A stretch of 64,000 nt of DNA from Branchiostoma floridae (GCF_000003815.2 NC_049980.1:10305449-10369448), one strand, 5' to 3'; shown: positions 15,201-27,198, numbered from the stretch's first letter. A program made the numbers and translations. Notes: a model not told the origin generated them from the sequence alone.

Positions 15201-18200
15201 TGCATACTCTTATCCTCAGCCACAGCAGAACTTGCCTCGGGCTGTTTAACGGTCATTAGGTCACCGCAAACCACACGGAATACTCTAAATTCATTCATTT
15301 TTCTGGGGATTCAATTTCGCTGTATGAGGGTATTTGGGATTTCTCTGTGTTTGTGAACAAAACTGTGAACGAATTTGCTGTGCAATAATTTGAAAGTACC
15401 GTGGAAATAGAACAGTAAATATTTCCAGGTTTACAGTAACATATCCTCGCCTTTGTGTCTGTTTGGGGTATCATCAGAATCACCCAAATTCATATGTACA
15501 GTCCAAATAAGACATCTATTACCTTCAATCAGCTTGTCGCTTATTTACGAGGCAGAGCAGCACACCGGTCTGTAAATATTTCATGAAGGTCTGCTGTCTG
15601 TACTGTAGCCCCTCGTGTGAATTTGACTTAAGTGGTCTTGGATGTCATAAAATTTCATCAGAGGCCCTTAGCCTTTGGCATCCTGAATTATTTGGTAGGC
15701 AATCAAATCTTCCTAGACACGTGAGTAATATGGCAAGATGCCACTAAACATATTGCAGGGATGAAAAAGTGATAATGAGCATCTTGTAGTGTCGAGTGTC
15801 TTTTTATTTCACAATTTTGAGTCTTGGAGCTTTTGCAAACAAGCCACCAAACAGTGCTGGAATGAGTACACATTACTTGTACATTCACAAAGGAATAAAG
15901 TACTCTCCCTCTCTTCTAACAGATAGCTGTTTGGTTACTTAAGATCTCCTACTTAAACCTTAAAGGGCCCATTGACCCATTCAGAACTTAACACAACCTG
16001 TATACACACATAGAGCTTCGGTGCTAAGGGTGCTGTGAGGTAGGCTTGATTTCTGTGCTGCAAACATCAACAAAATCAAGCTTATGTCAGACTCAGTCAA
16101 CTTTCCATAAACGAAACACCTCATAACAACAAACACACTATTTTAATTGCTGTGTTATAGGTCTGAAGCCTCTTTGATGGCTTTTTTTTAATGGGAACCA
16201 GTGGAAATGGTGGTGGCTGGTTTGTTGTTTTTAATGCTGGTACATGTACATGTATGGCATGATATGAGAAAACAAGGTACAATGGACATGTATCATTGAA
16301 TTTAGAAATACAAATAAATTTGCAATTACTATAATATGTACTGTTTATTTTACAAGTAGAATGAACTTTTTTTTTACTTTGTGATTAGTTGTGCCATTCT
16401 ACATGTACAAATTTGTAGAGCCCCTCCGGATTGAAGGACCTTTGTAGTGTACAAAAGCCTCCTGAACAAACTGTAAACATCTTCACACCTAGTTTTCACC
16501 AAGGAAACAAGACCTGATGAGAATGACTTACAGTTGCCAATCAGGCCTTTTTGCTATGTAGTAGACAAAACTTCATTTATTTCTGAGTGTAAATACCAGT
16601 CAATTAGTACCTTCCTTTTCTAATATTATACCTTTTGAAGAATTTGAACACTGTTGATGTAACTAGTAATCTTTTCTCAAAGTTCAGATTACATGTACAT
16701 GTTTGTATTATGATTTCTACAATGTTTTCCTAGCCATGGAATAGGCTGCATTCTGTTCATGTTCGGTCATAGTATCATATTACTACTATATATAGTAGTA
16801 TCCATAAAGAAATATTTTCCAAAATAATTATACAGTATTGTGAAAATGGAGTGATGTTTTTTCTGCCGTCTCTCAGGTGCTCAGGCATGCGTGCTTGTGT
16901 TCTCCACGACAGACCGCCAGTCCTTCGAGGCGATAGAATCTTGGAAGGGGAAGGTTGAAGACGAGTGTGGCGACATTCCCACGGTCCTAGTACAGAACAA
17001 GATTGACTTGCTAGAGGATGCCAAAGTAGAGACGTAAGTCCTTCTGTGTTATTGTTTGTCACAGACAATGTAGATTTGAACATTTCTAGAACTCTAGTTA
17101 TCATCATCAAGACATGTTTGTAGTTTGCATGAATCAGTTGTTTAGCAAGATATGTCGATGAAGATTAGACATCCAGGTAATAAGATACACCAAAAAGCAG
17201 TTACTCAAACGATTGGATATGATTTTGGAAACTGTCAGATGTTTTAGTATCCTGTCAGTGTCACTGACGAAAGATTGTGGCTACTATCTGAAATGTCTGA
17301 CTGTTCTAAAATCAAAATCTAGTTGCTTTTGGGCATATTTAGCAAGATATTTGTTTAGGTTGTATTAATTTTGCTACTTTGTAGATTGTATTGAATGTTT
17401 TGCTTTAGTTTCTGTGGTTGTACATTATATGTTTTATAGTGTGTGATGTGCTTATTGATGTTTAATGTGTAAGTGCACTATACCAGCAATTGCTGCCTTT
17501 GGGCCACATGTATTATACTGTTTTAGTCCAAATAAAGTCAATTTAATTGTACTCTCTTTATTCTTGTTAGGTATTTAGAACAAGAGAATATTTGAAAATA
17601 CTGTATCATGAATGATGAATGATCGTTATGATATAGCAAGACAGTCATGCTGGAGTTTCCGTAACATGTGTTTGTTTTTGATTCCTCACAGGGAAGAAGC
17701 AGACACCTTAGCAAAAAAGCTAAAACTTAGGTTTTACCGGACATCTGTCAAGGATAATCTTAATGTTGACGATGGTAAGTAGGAAGACACTTACATGTGA
17801 AGTAGGACAGAAATAGGTACTTCAACTGTGGTTGATTATCTATCTGTATCTGTATCTATATAGCCGGTATAACCACCCTTTGGCGTTACACACACCAGCT
17901 TCGCTGGCATGCGTTGCGGCAGCAGCTGGTTATATTACACTGAGCGATTCGTCACACCTAACTTTTGCACATCTATCTGCAAGTGTTCTTCAAAGATCTA
18001 CTGCTATCTATCCCATTACTGCTTTACAGCCAATTCTTATCTCTTATCTTGTCTCAAGAGGCTGTATAACTACAAGTAGGCTTTGTGGAATCTGTAGACA
18101 GTACAGTGGAGACTAAACACATACGTGTGACCTGATTTACTGAAGGCCGATTCAACAATTAATCATCAAGTGATTACAATGGATAAGAAAACACAGTGAC

Positions 18201-19119
18201 ACAACAGACAGACAAAAGAATACACAGTACATTGTTTGGGTGAAATACAATAAGATGAAGATGAAACAGGATATCTTCACTTCTGCAGCCAATAGATAAG
18301 TTAATGTCATTATCTTGTCATCTTGTCTCCAGTATTCAGGTATCTGGCAGACAAGTACCTGGAGAGGGTCCAGGCCATGGTGGAGGAGGAGCCACAGACC
18401 AACCAGCCTAAGATTGGTACGTTCCTAGGGTGGGGAAAGGAGGGGATAGGGAGGGGAGGGGATGTGGGAGGGGAGGGAAGGAAGGGTTGGGGAAGGGAAG
18501 GGCGGGATGGTAAGGGAAGGGAAGGAAGGGAGGGGAGGGGCAGGAAGTGAAGGGAGGGGTGGGGAAGGGAGGGGTGGAGAAGGGTGGTGAGGGTAAGGGG
18601 AGGGGCGGGGGGAGGGGTGAAGGGAAGGGGAGGGAAGGGAAGGACAGATGCTAGTGTGGACACTCAAAATGTTTTGGAGGAAACAGAAGATAGATGAAGA
18701 GAAGGAAAGAACAGGAAGTAGGGAAAAGAGAAGAGAAAAAAGAAGGAACAGTGCTCACTTTCGGGGAAGGATATTTGAAATCTAGTAAATCTAATTATTT
18801 CTTGTTACTTTAATCTTAGATTAACACAATACTTGACCCTCAGACATGAGGATGAGATTATGTACATGTAGGTTAACCTTAGATATAGACAATATTAGGA
18901 GATAGACATTTTATATAATTTTGTTACAAACAATGATGATTCCTCATCCTTGTCCTTCAACAATTCTCAGGCATGTTCAACACTGTCACAAGCAATGCCA
19001 ACTCCTCAACAAAGAAGAAGGAGGACAATGGGACCATCCAGTTGGCGGGACCCAACAAGCGCCGAACCCACGGCAAGAAGAACCCCCTGTCCATGCTGGG
19101 GAAGTGCCAGTTGTTGTGA
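12246..19119 (+). CDS. RAB23: RAB23, Rab-family small GTPase
   Basis: A GTP-binding switch protein; in vertebrates RAB23 restrains Hedgehog signalling and acts in ciliary traffic (family knowledge). Coding exons are 12246-12400, 14081-14166, 16877-17033, 17692-17774, 18333-18416 and 18971-19119. They join in frame to 237 residues, the same length as human RAB23. The first coding exon begins at 12182 with 64 nt of leader containing an in-frame stop, which fixes the ATG. G1 is GNGAVGKS (16-23), switch I holds the conserved [11 protein letters not shown]3 is WDTAGQE (63-69, Gln68 present), G4 is NKID (121-124), and G5 is TSVK. Residues 180-230 are a polar, Lys/Arg-rich tail. The protein ends CQLL, a single-cysteine CaaX-like prenylation signal, where human ends CSIP. 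All switch residues needed for GTP hydrolysis are present, so it should be functional. Confidence 0.97.
13555..13635. repeat. Foldback repeat, family A, second copy
   Basis: A shorter relative of the element at 138-253, with termini TAGCCTGG and CCAGGCTA and internal CCCCAGCCCGATCTCAA facing its diverged reverse complement. It lies in RAB23 intron 2. The flanking TA may be part of the element or a target duplication. Confidence 0.65.
17150..17350. repeat. Foldback repeat, family C
   Basis: The left arm (CCAAAAAGCAGTTACTCAAA, then GATTTTGGAAACTGTCAGA) is answered by a right arm (GTCTGACTGTTCTAAAATC, then TAGTTGCTTTTGGGCATA), its reverse complement with mismatches. A related left half occurs at 62248-62340 in the ASB-type gene intron, including the preceding AGACATCCAGGT. 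It lies in RAB23 intron 4. Confidence 0.6.
17858..17985 (+). repeat. Dispersed repeat, family D (TATATAGCCGGT...GCTGGTTATATTACA)
   Basis: Starts TATATAGCCGGTATAACC and contains GCAGCTGGTTATATTACACT, then CGTCACACCTAACTTTTGCA. Diverged copies lie at 34757-34833 and 35009-35125 in one SMC6 intron. The GGTATAACC and GGTTATAT blocks pair imperfectly. The class is unknown. Confidence 0.6.
18426..18655 (+). repeat. Polypurine (G/A-rich) tract, about 230 nt
   Basis: The plus strand is almost entirely G and A, with repeated GGGGAAGGGA and GGGAGGGG units and very few pyrimidines. It starts about 10 nt after the donor of RAB23 coding exon 5 (18416). Such tracts can form triplex or G-quadruplex structures and may influence splicing. 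The overlapping open frames (proline/serine- or glycine/arginine-rich) are compositional and not genes. Confidence 0.85.
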
Positions 19120-22100
19120 TGTCTCCTGCCCAATCACAGGCCCATTATACTCAATGCTGCATTCTGATTGGATAACAAGATAACAAGGTTTCCTATTTTC
19201 CAGAGAGACCCTCTGTACAAAATGTATCCAAGAATTGGGCTCTTCTAAAGGCTTCTCAGCAGACAATATTTGCATACCGAGCTTTTGTACATGTGCTGTT
19301 GTAAGCTTACCAGTCGCTGTGAAAGTTTTTGCTAGGACATTTCATTATGCAACTAAAACAAATGTGCAGTTGTCCCACATTTTGTACAATGTACTCATTA
19401 TACAGTTTCAAAGTCGTCTTGTAATGTCTAATTCTTCAATAACCTTCTTGAGAAACAGTTATTTTGTATTTGAATGGAATCAAACATTCCACATTAAGGA
19501 AAAGCTGGCATTTCTGAAAATATAAAATAGACTTTGAAGCTGTGTTCAAGCAGCATTAACAGGGACCAGTTAAGTTTGTACCATAAGGTTTATTGTAAGA
19601 ACAAAAGCTTACTTATCTTTTTATCATTTCCACCCTTTCCACTAAGACAACCAAAGTTGGCATCATTATTTGGATATGATTCATAGTTTAAAATTATCAT
19701 GTAAAAAAAAGATTTGATACAGAATTTAAAAGATTTGTCCTTTCTATATGAAAGTCATTGAGTGATCTTTCAAATGTTTGGTCAATTAGCGGTCGCTGTG
19801 CATAGTGGAAAGGGGTGTAAGGAAAATGAGTGGAGAGAAGTCAGGTACATGTACAAGTGAACTCTTGGTGGACACAGCTACTGGAGACCAGATGTAAAGT
19901 CACACCTATCTTTCCACATCTTTCTCATATATTTTGGTGGCATTTTACGGACAGAAAAGTAAACTATTTGAGCCTTTGCATCAAAATACTTAAAAAAGGT
20001 CAAGATAAACTTTTTGATAGGTGATCCTTAACAACTAGCCCATGACATCAGAATTTGATCAACCTAACATTGATATAAAGGTGGGAAATTCCAAAGTGGT
20101 CTTTTTTGTTTAGTACATGTATACGGATGAAAACTTGAGGACCAAATGGTGCACTTTCTTAGCCAGTTGAATTTTGAAGCGTATGACTTAATTTTATATT
20201 GAAGATTCCAGATGCAGACATTCTACTTACAGTAATTTGTGATTTACACAATCCAAAACATTGGTTGTAGAAATATTCTTACTGGCCATTGTAAAGTTTT
20301 TTGTTCATGAATACTTTGTGTTGAAAAATGGCATGTAAGCCCCAACACTTTCCTTTCCGTCCAGGTTTTTACTCAAGATTTTTTCCAAGCAGTTTGCCAA
20401 TTTCATGGGATTTACAATGCAAAAGTACCAATTTTGTTAGATCAAGGTGGTACAAATGATTGCAGTTTTACAAAATGTACATGGAGTTTGGACTTATTCC
20501 ACTTGACATTTTTGAGATGGTGGAAAAGAAGTATTTAAAATTTCGCATGTTCCTGTTTTGTTTACTTGTTGTTTACTGGGGACGATTCTTGTCCAAAATG
20601 TAAATGTTTTGAAAAAAAGGATGCGTCATCCTCGACAATGAGATTGTAAGAGCTGACATTTGTCTCAAAGAGGGATACAGATTGTAAGGGGAAGACAAGA
20701 AATCTTCCATCTGATAATGTAAACTTTAAGATGATATTTTGATATGCTGTATATGTATGTATGTGGTGACTGATTTGTACTAATCAAACCTAGGTAGACA
20801 AGGCTACTAGTGTCGGAATGTTGGACTGTATTTGCCAGTGTCAATCCCATATGGGGGTGGTATGAGGGGATGGCAAGTTCACAACCAAAAAATCCAGTAT
20901 TGTCATGGCTTAATTGGAAAAAGATGTGACATATAGAAATATCATGGAAGTGGTCTTTTCTCCACTTGTACTTTTGTGTAAAAGTCTAAGGGATAATGAG
21001 CAAGCTCCCCCATACCTCCACCCCCTGTATGGACTACACTGACAGATGCCCTCGAAGATTAGTTGTGTTTTTAAAAGTTTAAACGTGTCAGCATTTGTTT
21101 TTAGAATTTCTCATCATTTGATAACTAATTCGTGGGACAACATTGATGTAAGTATGACTATTACATTCCTAGGTGGCCAGTGGATAAAAGTGCTACAGCA
21201 TCTGTGTAAGATGTTACACTGTGCTGAGGTTACGTTGCGTTTGTAGGATACCTTTGCCAGCTAAAGCAGTGAAATGTGTTCCTGAGAGATTGAAACTTAA
21301 CTCATCAAACTTAAAACAAAAGACAATGTATGTAGACCAAAGAGATTGCTAGGAGATGTATTTTCATTAAAGGTTCTACAAAGATAATGGTCTACATAAG
21401 TTACATCATACACAAGGAAAATCAGGTCCCATTTTGATTTTTGTCTGAAAAAAATCTTACCCTTCATGAGAAGAAATTTTTTCCTGTCATTCTGGTGCGC
21501 AGAATTTCTTTTTGCCTCTCAAGTTGCAACAATCCAAAGTGACATTGCCAACTTTTCAAATAATTCAAACTGTGAATTAGATACTGGATATACATTACTC
21601 AAGTATGAATTGTATCAGAAACTTGATATGTTTTTAAACGAGCAGGGCATTGGTACCGGGAATTTTGTAGAAGTGTGGTCTCTACCAGTGCCATGTTTAG
21701 AGTGACCTGGCATCAGCTATGTAGATAGGAATTATCATTGATTTTGCTATTTTTGCAGTGTCGTCTATAGATATATTACTCTACTGCTGCTATAAACTGT
21801 ACATCCCTTACTAACTGTATCTGTATAAGGACCCCCTGTGTTTGTCTTTAAGTCCTGTCTGTCTATGTGAAGATGTTGATTTTTTAAAAACCTTTGCCCT
21901 GTATAATGTTCCATTATGTATATACCACCGACTTTCCATTTGATATATCAAGTGATTGATTGGTTTCCAATATGTAGCTTACTTCTGGAATTCCATGCCA
22001 TTTTACCAGGGCTACTGTTACGTCTGTATTAAGTGGAGGTACTCCGTATTATGGCAGTTTTAGGGAAGATACAGATTTGAGAAATTACTGTGAGAAAAGA

Positions 22101-22789
22101 GGTCATGACTTTTGATCAAGCACATAACATCTGAGACTGAAACTTGTATTCCACACATGGCTAATATAATGTGTTGATTTGTTTGGCATGTACCATGAAA
22201 GATGTACTCATATTTAATGGTGGACCAACAGCTTATCTCCTGATTTTTTTTCTGATGGCCCATTTCATGCTTCTCTGATTTTGTACCAACACTAACAAAA
22301 TTGATGGTTGTATATGTATATGTTAAGGTCATTTTATGCCATGTAGCCATTTGAATGTACATGTATTCAACTGCCGGCCTACTTAGCCACAGAACTACAA
22401 ATTTTCAGACAGTTCAGTAATGTAATAATAGCTACCTGCACACTACACCATACATTATGTTTAATGCTGTACAAATCACCACTTTTCAATTTGATATATT
22501 ACATGACTGGTTAGTTCTCTTGAGTAACTTGTTTGAAAATTGAGAACCACCTGATGAATAGGACCACCTGTTTTAAACAAAAATAGATTTCTTATGTTTT
22601 GCAATGGAGATGCCCACAATATATCTACATGTATGCTGATGAACTGTGTGTGAGTTTACTTCATTGCTGGTCTCTATTACTTGCTTACATTTCTATCTAC
22701 TACCTCTATAAATTGCAAGAAATACATGTAGAACCAGAGTTCTAGGACTGCATACCTTCCCCGAATGATTTTGACCTTTACAACTGATG
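19120..22789 (+). other. RAB23 3' UTR and downstream AT-rich sequence
   Basis: Follows the RAB23 stop codon. No coding exon, RNA gene or structured repeat was recognised here. The polyadenylation site could not be fixed: no canonical AATAAA in a convincing context was found close to the stop. Short open frames lack codon character. Confidence 0.4.
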
Positions 22790-23080
22790 TAAGAGGCGAG
22801 TGGAAACAATCGTGTGTCTCCCAGGATTCAAACCTGGGCTGCCAGATCACAAACCCAGCACCGCAAACACTGTGCCAAAGACTTAGAGCCTTTGGCATGG
22901 GGACTCGTAAGAGTCAGGTTCGATATCCTTGTGTGGCACATGTTCTAGCCTGTTACAGGGTCAGCATGGGAGCCAATGTAAGAAAGGAGTAGAAACAGTC
23001 TCCTGGCTCCCGGGATTCAAACTCAGGCCGCACGGTCACAAACCCAACCGCTAAACCGTTTATATGCCAAAAGGGACAGC
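22790..23080 (-). mobile_element. Two tandem tRNA-derived SINE-like fragments
   Basis: On the minus strand, two segments (about 22790-22885 and 22985-23070) each contain a box-B-like motif (GGTTTGAATCC and GAGTTTGAATCCCGGG). The second also has an A-box-like GGTTTAGCGGTTGGG at the right spacing. GGGTTTGTGA lies between the boxes in both. The match to each other over about 80 nt supports a common tRNA-derived repeat. Neither folds as a plausible functional tRNA, and target duplications were not found. Confidence 0.5.
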
Positions 23081-23427
23081 CCCATTTGGCATGGTCAGCT
23101 TGGCAGCACTTGAACCCCACTGTGACAGTATTGGGAGTGTGTCTCATTGTACATAGTATGTCCTCATTTGCATAAATTGCAACGGTCATCTTCAACCAAA
23201 TAACAGAAGTTGTCCAAAGTATGACAGTCTTAACTAAGATGGTTATTTTAACATTTTTCATCAATCATGATTATATTGAATGGTGTTCACCATCATGTAA
23301 CTTCCAAAAATGCCTGAAGTAGGACATTCCCATCATTAACCACGATGGGAATTTTTAATACAGTCTAAGCCACATCTGCCATGCTCATCCTCATGTCAAA
23401 ACATCTCAATTTGAGACATGTTACATT

Positions 23428-23520
23428 AAGGCCATGTTGATTTGATTATATGGATGACATCCGCGCTCGCACCAATTTTCGGCCGTTTCCAAAAAAAAAA
23501 AGAAGTTTTCGACCACACAA
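23428..23520 (+). mobile_element. Partial foldback MITE, AGGCCA family
   Basis: Reads AAGGCCATGTTGATTTGATT, then ATATGGATGACATCC and CAATTTTCGGCC-TTTCC. This matches the left end of the complete element at 37026-37275 and shares its ATGGATGACATCC block with the element at 50291-50820. No right end was found before the hAT MITE fragment that begins at 23679. Confidence 0.55.
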
Positions 23521-23678
23521 TAAATTGCGCAAAGCAGCTGTAAAATGAGCACAAATACTCCATAGATTGAAAAAAAAGTATCAGAAAACAGGTAACTAAT
23601 CATAGTCTAATGCCATAGAATGCCAAAATATATCTAAAGTCAAAGAATAAGATGTGAAAGGAAAAAATCTACTGTTGG

Positions 23679-23870
23679 TAGGGGAAGGTACCAGTACAGA
23701 AAATTCAGGTCCCGTTCAGGTCCAGAGGATCACTTTCAGGTCCGGATCTGAACCTGGACCTGATTGTCTGTGGAAACTTGAGAACTGGAAATACTCAAAA
23801 CAATGGTAATTGGTCAGTTTTGCTACAAAGGAATCTGTTTGATGGATTATTGGACTCTCAGTGGCATTTA
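23679..23870 (+). mobile_element. hAT-type MITE, TAGGGG family, truncated copy
   Basis: Begins TAGGGGAAGGTACCAGTACA and continues with AGAAAATTCAGGTCC, then TCAGGTCCAGAGGATCA, as in the copy at 9690-10130. Similarity fades after TTTTGCTACAA at about 23830-23870 and no right terminus is present. The remaining part was lost or has diverged beyond recognition. Confidence 0.6.
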
Positions 23871-23929
23871 AAAATCCCATCTCCAAGTAAGAATTGAAGC
23901 TACATTTATCAAAAGATTCGGTAGGGGGC

Positions 23930-24061
23930 GTTTCAATCATCCAATCACACGATGCCACAGATGTTTTTTGACGTCATCGCCTTGAAGCTGTTGGCGCCAT
24001 TTTCTGTCCAGACGGGTCCAGGCTTGTGCCAACTTTCCGTTTGTTTTGGAGGCTGTCACAG
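23930..24061 (+). promoter_or_regulatory. Candidate SMC6 promoter and non-coding first exon
   Basis: Contains a CCAAT box (23941-23945) and a perfect cAMP-response-type palindrome TGACGTCA (23969-23976). These are followed by GC-richer sequence ending in a consensus donor (GTCACAG|GTACGT, GT at 24062). The SMC6 coding exon begins with an acceptor at 27629-27630 just before the ATG, so an upstream leader exon must exist. This is the best candidate between RAB23 and SMC6. The assignment is inferred. Confidence 0.45.
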
Positions 24062-24461
24062 GTACGTTTCACTCAGTTTTTCCGTACATTTTCCGTCAGT
24101 GATATCTTGTTTGATACTTCTAATGATGCACAATGGTATACAAGCTTATTATGTGAGAGTGAGGTCAGAAATTTTGATTGTCTGAGGAAACTGATCAAAA
24201 CAGCAAGGTTTCGATGTACCGGCGCGGTGTGTGGGCCGTGTGGACCGTAATGGTGGCCGCCTCGGAAAAATAATTTATGGTGATCTGCAGTCACGAAATT
24301 CACCCAGAAGAAGTTTTCAGAAAAAGGAAGGAGCACGGTAAACGGCACTGTCTAGTACAACATGAATATCACATGGCATTATAATTTTCGCAAGTTTGCC
24401 GCCTCGCAGTGGCTTGATGGGGAGGGGTGGAAAAAATTTTAATAGGTTGCAGATGTGGCAT

Positions 24462-24660
24462 ACTGTAGATGCATTTACTTTTGCTGTTTTTGTTTGTTTG
24501 GCAATAGGAGGGAAGTTTTCGCAGCGTTGGAAGTTCACGGTTTAAGCAATCTGTATTAATCTGTAGATTTAGAAAAGACATATTGGTGGTGTTGATTTTG
24601 CTTAGAGGTGTTTGCAAGAAATAAAACCACCATGAACATTTAAAGTTCTACGGTAAGTAC
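24462..24660. mobile_element. Degraded copy of the TACTGTA foldback MITE
   Basis: The left end TACTGTAGATGCATTTA is identical to the end of the copy at 43170-43373. Inside are TTTTCGCAG, AAGTTCACGGTTT and AAACCACCATGAACATTTAA, all diverged forms of that family's blocks. The right end (TCTACGGTA) is poorly preserved. Confidence 0.4.
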
Positions 24661-24998
24661 TAACTGGATGTGAACTTTCATCAACAAGTCATAAGAAAAA
24701 TTTCTCAGAAAGACACAGGATTGGTATATTCTTTTACACTTGTAGAAATAATATATTCATAGCCACTTCCGGCATATGTAACGTTATAAGTATTGTTGGA
24801 AGCTTCCAGTTGTTGACAGCCTTTTCTTAGACTTACACAGAAGTTTCACAGGTAGCACAATGTGTGTATTGTTTTGGTAAACAGGATGGATCATGAATTT
24901 TGCATGAGCATCATTGTCATCAACAAACACCTTCACTGTCATTCTTCACAAAAACAACATCATGACATCAGGGGGTCATTGTTATTCAAATTAAATTG

Positions 24999-26783
24999 GG
25001 GCCCTGACGTTATTTATTGGGGGGGGGGAGGGCTGGTGCAAAATAGGTCTGGTAAAAAAATTTTCAATGCCCCCCCCCCTCGCCCCAAAAAATTTTTCTA
25101 TGGCCCTCCCCCCGCCCCAAAAAATTTTTCAATGGCCCCCCCCCCCCAAATTTTTCCTTGCCTTTTCCATTACACACAGTCTGTCATTAAATAATATAGC
25201 AATAACAATAGCGGTAGCGTTGTTTGAACGTGACGACGATCGGGGTGTCAAGACCCGCACGTCAACAAATTACGCACGTTGGAGTCCTGCTGGGGCATAT
25301 GTTATCTCCCAAAGTTTTACAACAGCCGAGTTTTCATTTTGATGACATATATACAAACATGTAGCACTTGATGTTGTTACACTCATGCTGCAACGGTTAT
25401 AAGACTTACCTTGTCTGATATCACTTCTCCGATCTACGTGAAAAAAGTCTCTGGTAACGTTTAATACGCAAGATCACGAAACTGAGCGTTTCCGCCAGAC
25501 CGACCGCTAGCTGTTTAATAAAGGCCGTCCAGGGATCGGAGGGCCGAAGGCCCAACCGGTCTCGGGGGTTAGGGGCATGCTATCCGAGAAATTTTGATAT
25601 TTTTGACCCTCTAAAACGAAATTTCCCGCATTCTGCGAGGCAAAAAATGTGGATTTTATGCGTCCACATCAACGAAGAGAAAAGCGGGCGGGGAGGGGCG
25701 GTAATCCTAGGCGATCTTTTCCACTACACATGTACGAAATTTCCACAAAAGAAAACAAATTAATGTTGTAGTTGGAAGAGACTTGGGTACATTTTAGCGA
25801 TATCGTTACGAAAACCGCTTCAAGACTGCTTCAATCTTTCCAAAACGGGAGTTATTTCGGCCAATTGCAACCAACAAACTTGCCAAAAAAATTTCACGCC
25901 ACCATGATTACGTCATATGCAGCAGAGAGCCCGCTGTCACGAAAGTAAACATCGTAATGTTTTATCCCGTTGCCGTCCGTGAACCATTCCGAATACAAAG
26001 AACAGATGCACGTAGGATTGATATTTATACCAATTTTAGTTTCTATAGTTTTCTTAAACTTCGTGCGAACATGGAATCACACGACAGAGGCGGCTGCAGA
26101 AAATTAAATTTCTCCGTATGGGGAGGGCGAACTATATCAACGTAATCCTTGGGGGTCCGGGGGCATGCTCCCCCGGGAAAATTTGGAAATCTTGACTATC
26201 TGAAACGATCTTTCCTAAATTTTGATGGGCAAAATTTGCTGGCAGACTAAGCTAAGTTTAATAGCCTTTCTATTAGAACTTCACATGGTTTTGAGGGCGA
26301 CGAGGCCCCCAACGTATTTCCACGATTTCGAGCGCCGGGCATGGCACGAGCCGTCGCAAGGTAGGTCTGGAGAAATGTCATTCAAATGATGAAGTTTGGA
26401 CCCTCTGAGACACGATTTTCTGCATTTTGAGGGATAAACTTCGCTGGTAGACTATGCTAAATGTAATGACAATTTTCTGTCAGAGGAAGAGATTTTTGAT
26501 GGCGACGAGTGCCGAAGTGTTGTGTGCGCCGGAGGCGCAAGCCGTCGCAAGGGACGTCCAGAGAAAAATTGAAATCTTGACCATCTGAAACTTCATTTCC
26601 TGTATTTCAGGGGCACATTTTGCTTGTATTTATCAAGGCCCCTAAGGCAATTTTTTTTTCAATGGCCCCCCCCTCGGCTCAAAAAATTTTTCAATGCCCC
26701 CCCCCCCCTCGGCTCAAAAAATTTTTCAATGGCCCCCCCACCTATGCACCAGCCCTCCCCCCCGGTAAATATCGTCAGGTCCC
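24999..26783. mobile_element. 1.8-kb element with about 40-bp terminal inverted repeats and internal repeats
   Basis: The left end reads GGGCCCTGACGTTATTTATT, then a G-run, then AGGGCTGGTGCA. The right end, reverse-complemented, reads GGGACCTGACGATATTTACC, then a G-run, then AGGGCTGGTGCA. Next to each end lie reiterated CCCCAAAAAATTTTTCAATGG-type units (about 25050-25160 and 26645-26745). The interior has about four diverged repeats of a 150-200-nt unit (around 25590, 26180, 26370 and 26560) sharing TTTGGA, CTGAAAC, ATTTTG-GGGCAAA and GGCGACGAGG. No transposase is recognisable. TTG or TTGG flanks both ends and may be a short target duplication. Probably a non-autonomous DNA transposon; superfamily not determined. 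Confidence 0.6.
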
Positions 26784-26988
26784 TTGGGAGCAATGTGTCA
26801 CAGGTTCCTGGCATTGTTCATTGACTAGATGTTGTGGCTGCAGAGCACAGTATTTATCCACGGCCTCCGAAGTCTGTGACTCCTTGCTGTGACATACATA
26901 GAGGAAGAAAAGGTAGACCAAAATCTTGAACTGCATGGTTTACTGCAGCACTTTGTAATCTCCAAGCAGATCCTGCGGTAGCATAAGG

Positions 26989-27198
26989 TACTGTGAATGC
27001 AGAAATATTTGCGGTGGATTTATGTTCGCGGTTTTTGCGTCGGCCATTTCACCGCGAATTTAAAACCACCGCGAACATTTTTTCCAGGGCATGATACTAC
27101 AGTGGATGGTGCTACCGCGAAATTAAAACCACCGCGAAAAGTCCTTTTTCCCGCAACCGCGAAATTAAATCCCCGCGAACTTAAATGCATTTACAGTA
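26989..27198 (+). mobile_element. TACTGTA foldback MITE, copy 1
   Basis: About 210 bp, beginning TACTGTGAATGCAGAAATAT and ending GCATTTACAGTA. It is rich in CCACCGCGAA and TTCGCGG blocks that pair along its length. Related copies are at 40291-40496 and 43170-43373, with a degraded one near 24462. The TA at each tip fits Tc1/mariner-type insertion, though this is not proven. It has no coding capacity. Confidence 0.75.

Noticed and set aside
18310-18667. Open frames rich in Pro/Ser/Leu or Gly/Arg/Glu over the polypurine tract
   Set aside because: They result from biased composition on both strands; the only real coding part is the RAB23 exon at 18333-18416.
22790-23080. Two minus-strand tRNA genes
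   Set aside because: Only box-like motifs are conserved; stems do not form. Better explained as SINE fragments.
25021-25195. Proline-rich open frames over the C-rich arrays
   Set aside because: Low-complexity translation of reiterated CCCC-AAAAAATTTTT units within the TIR element.
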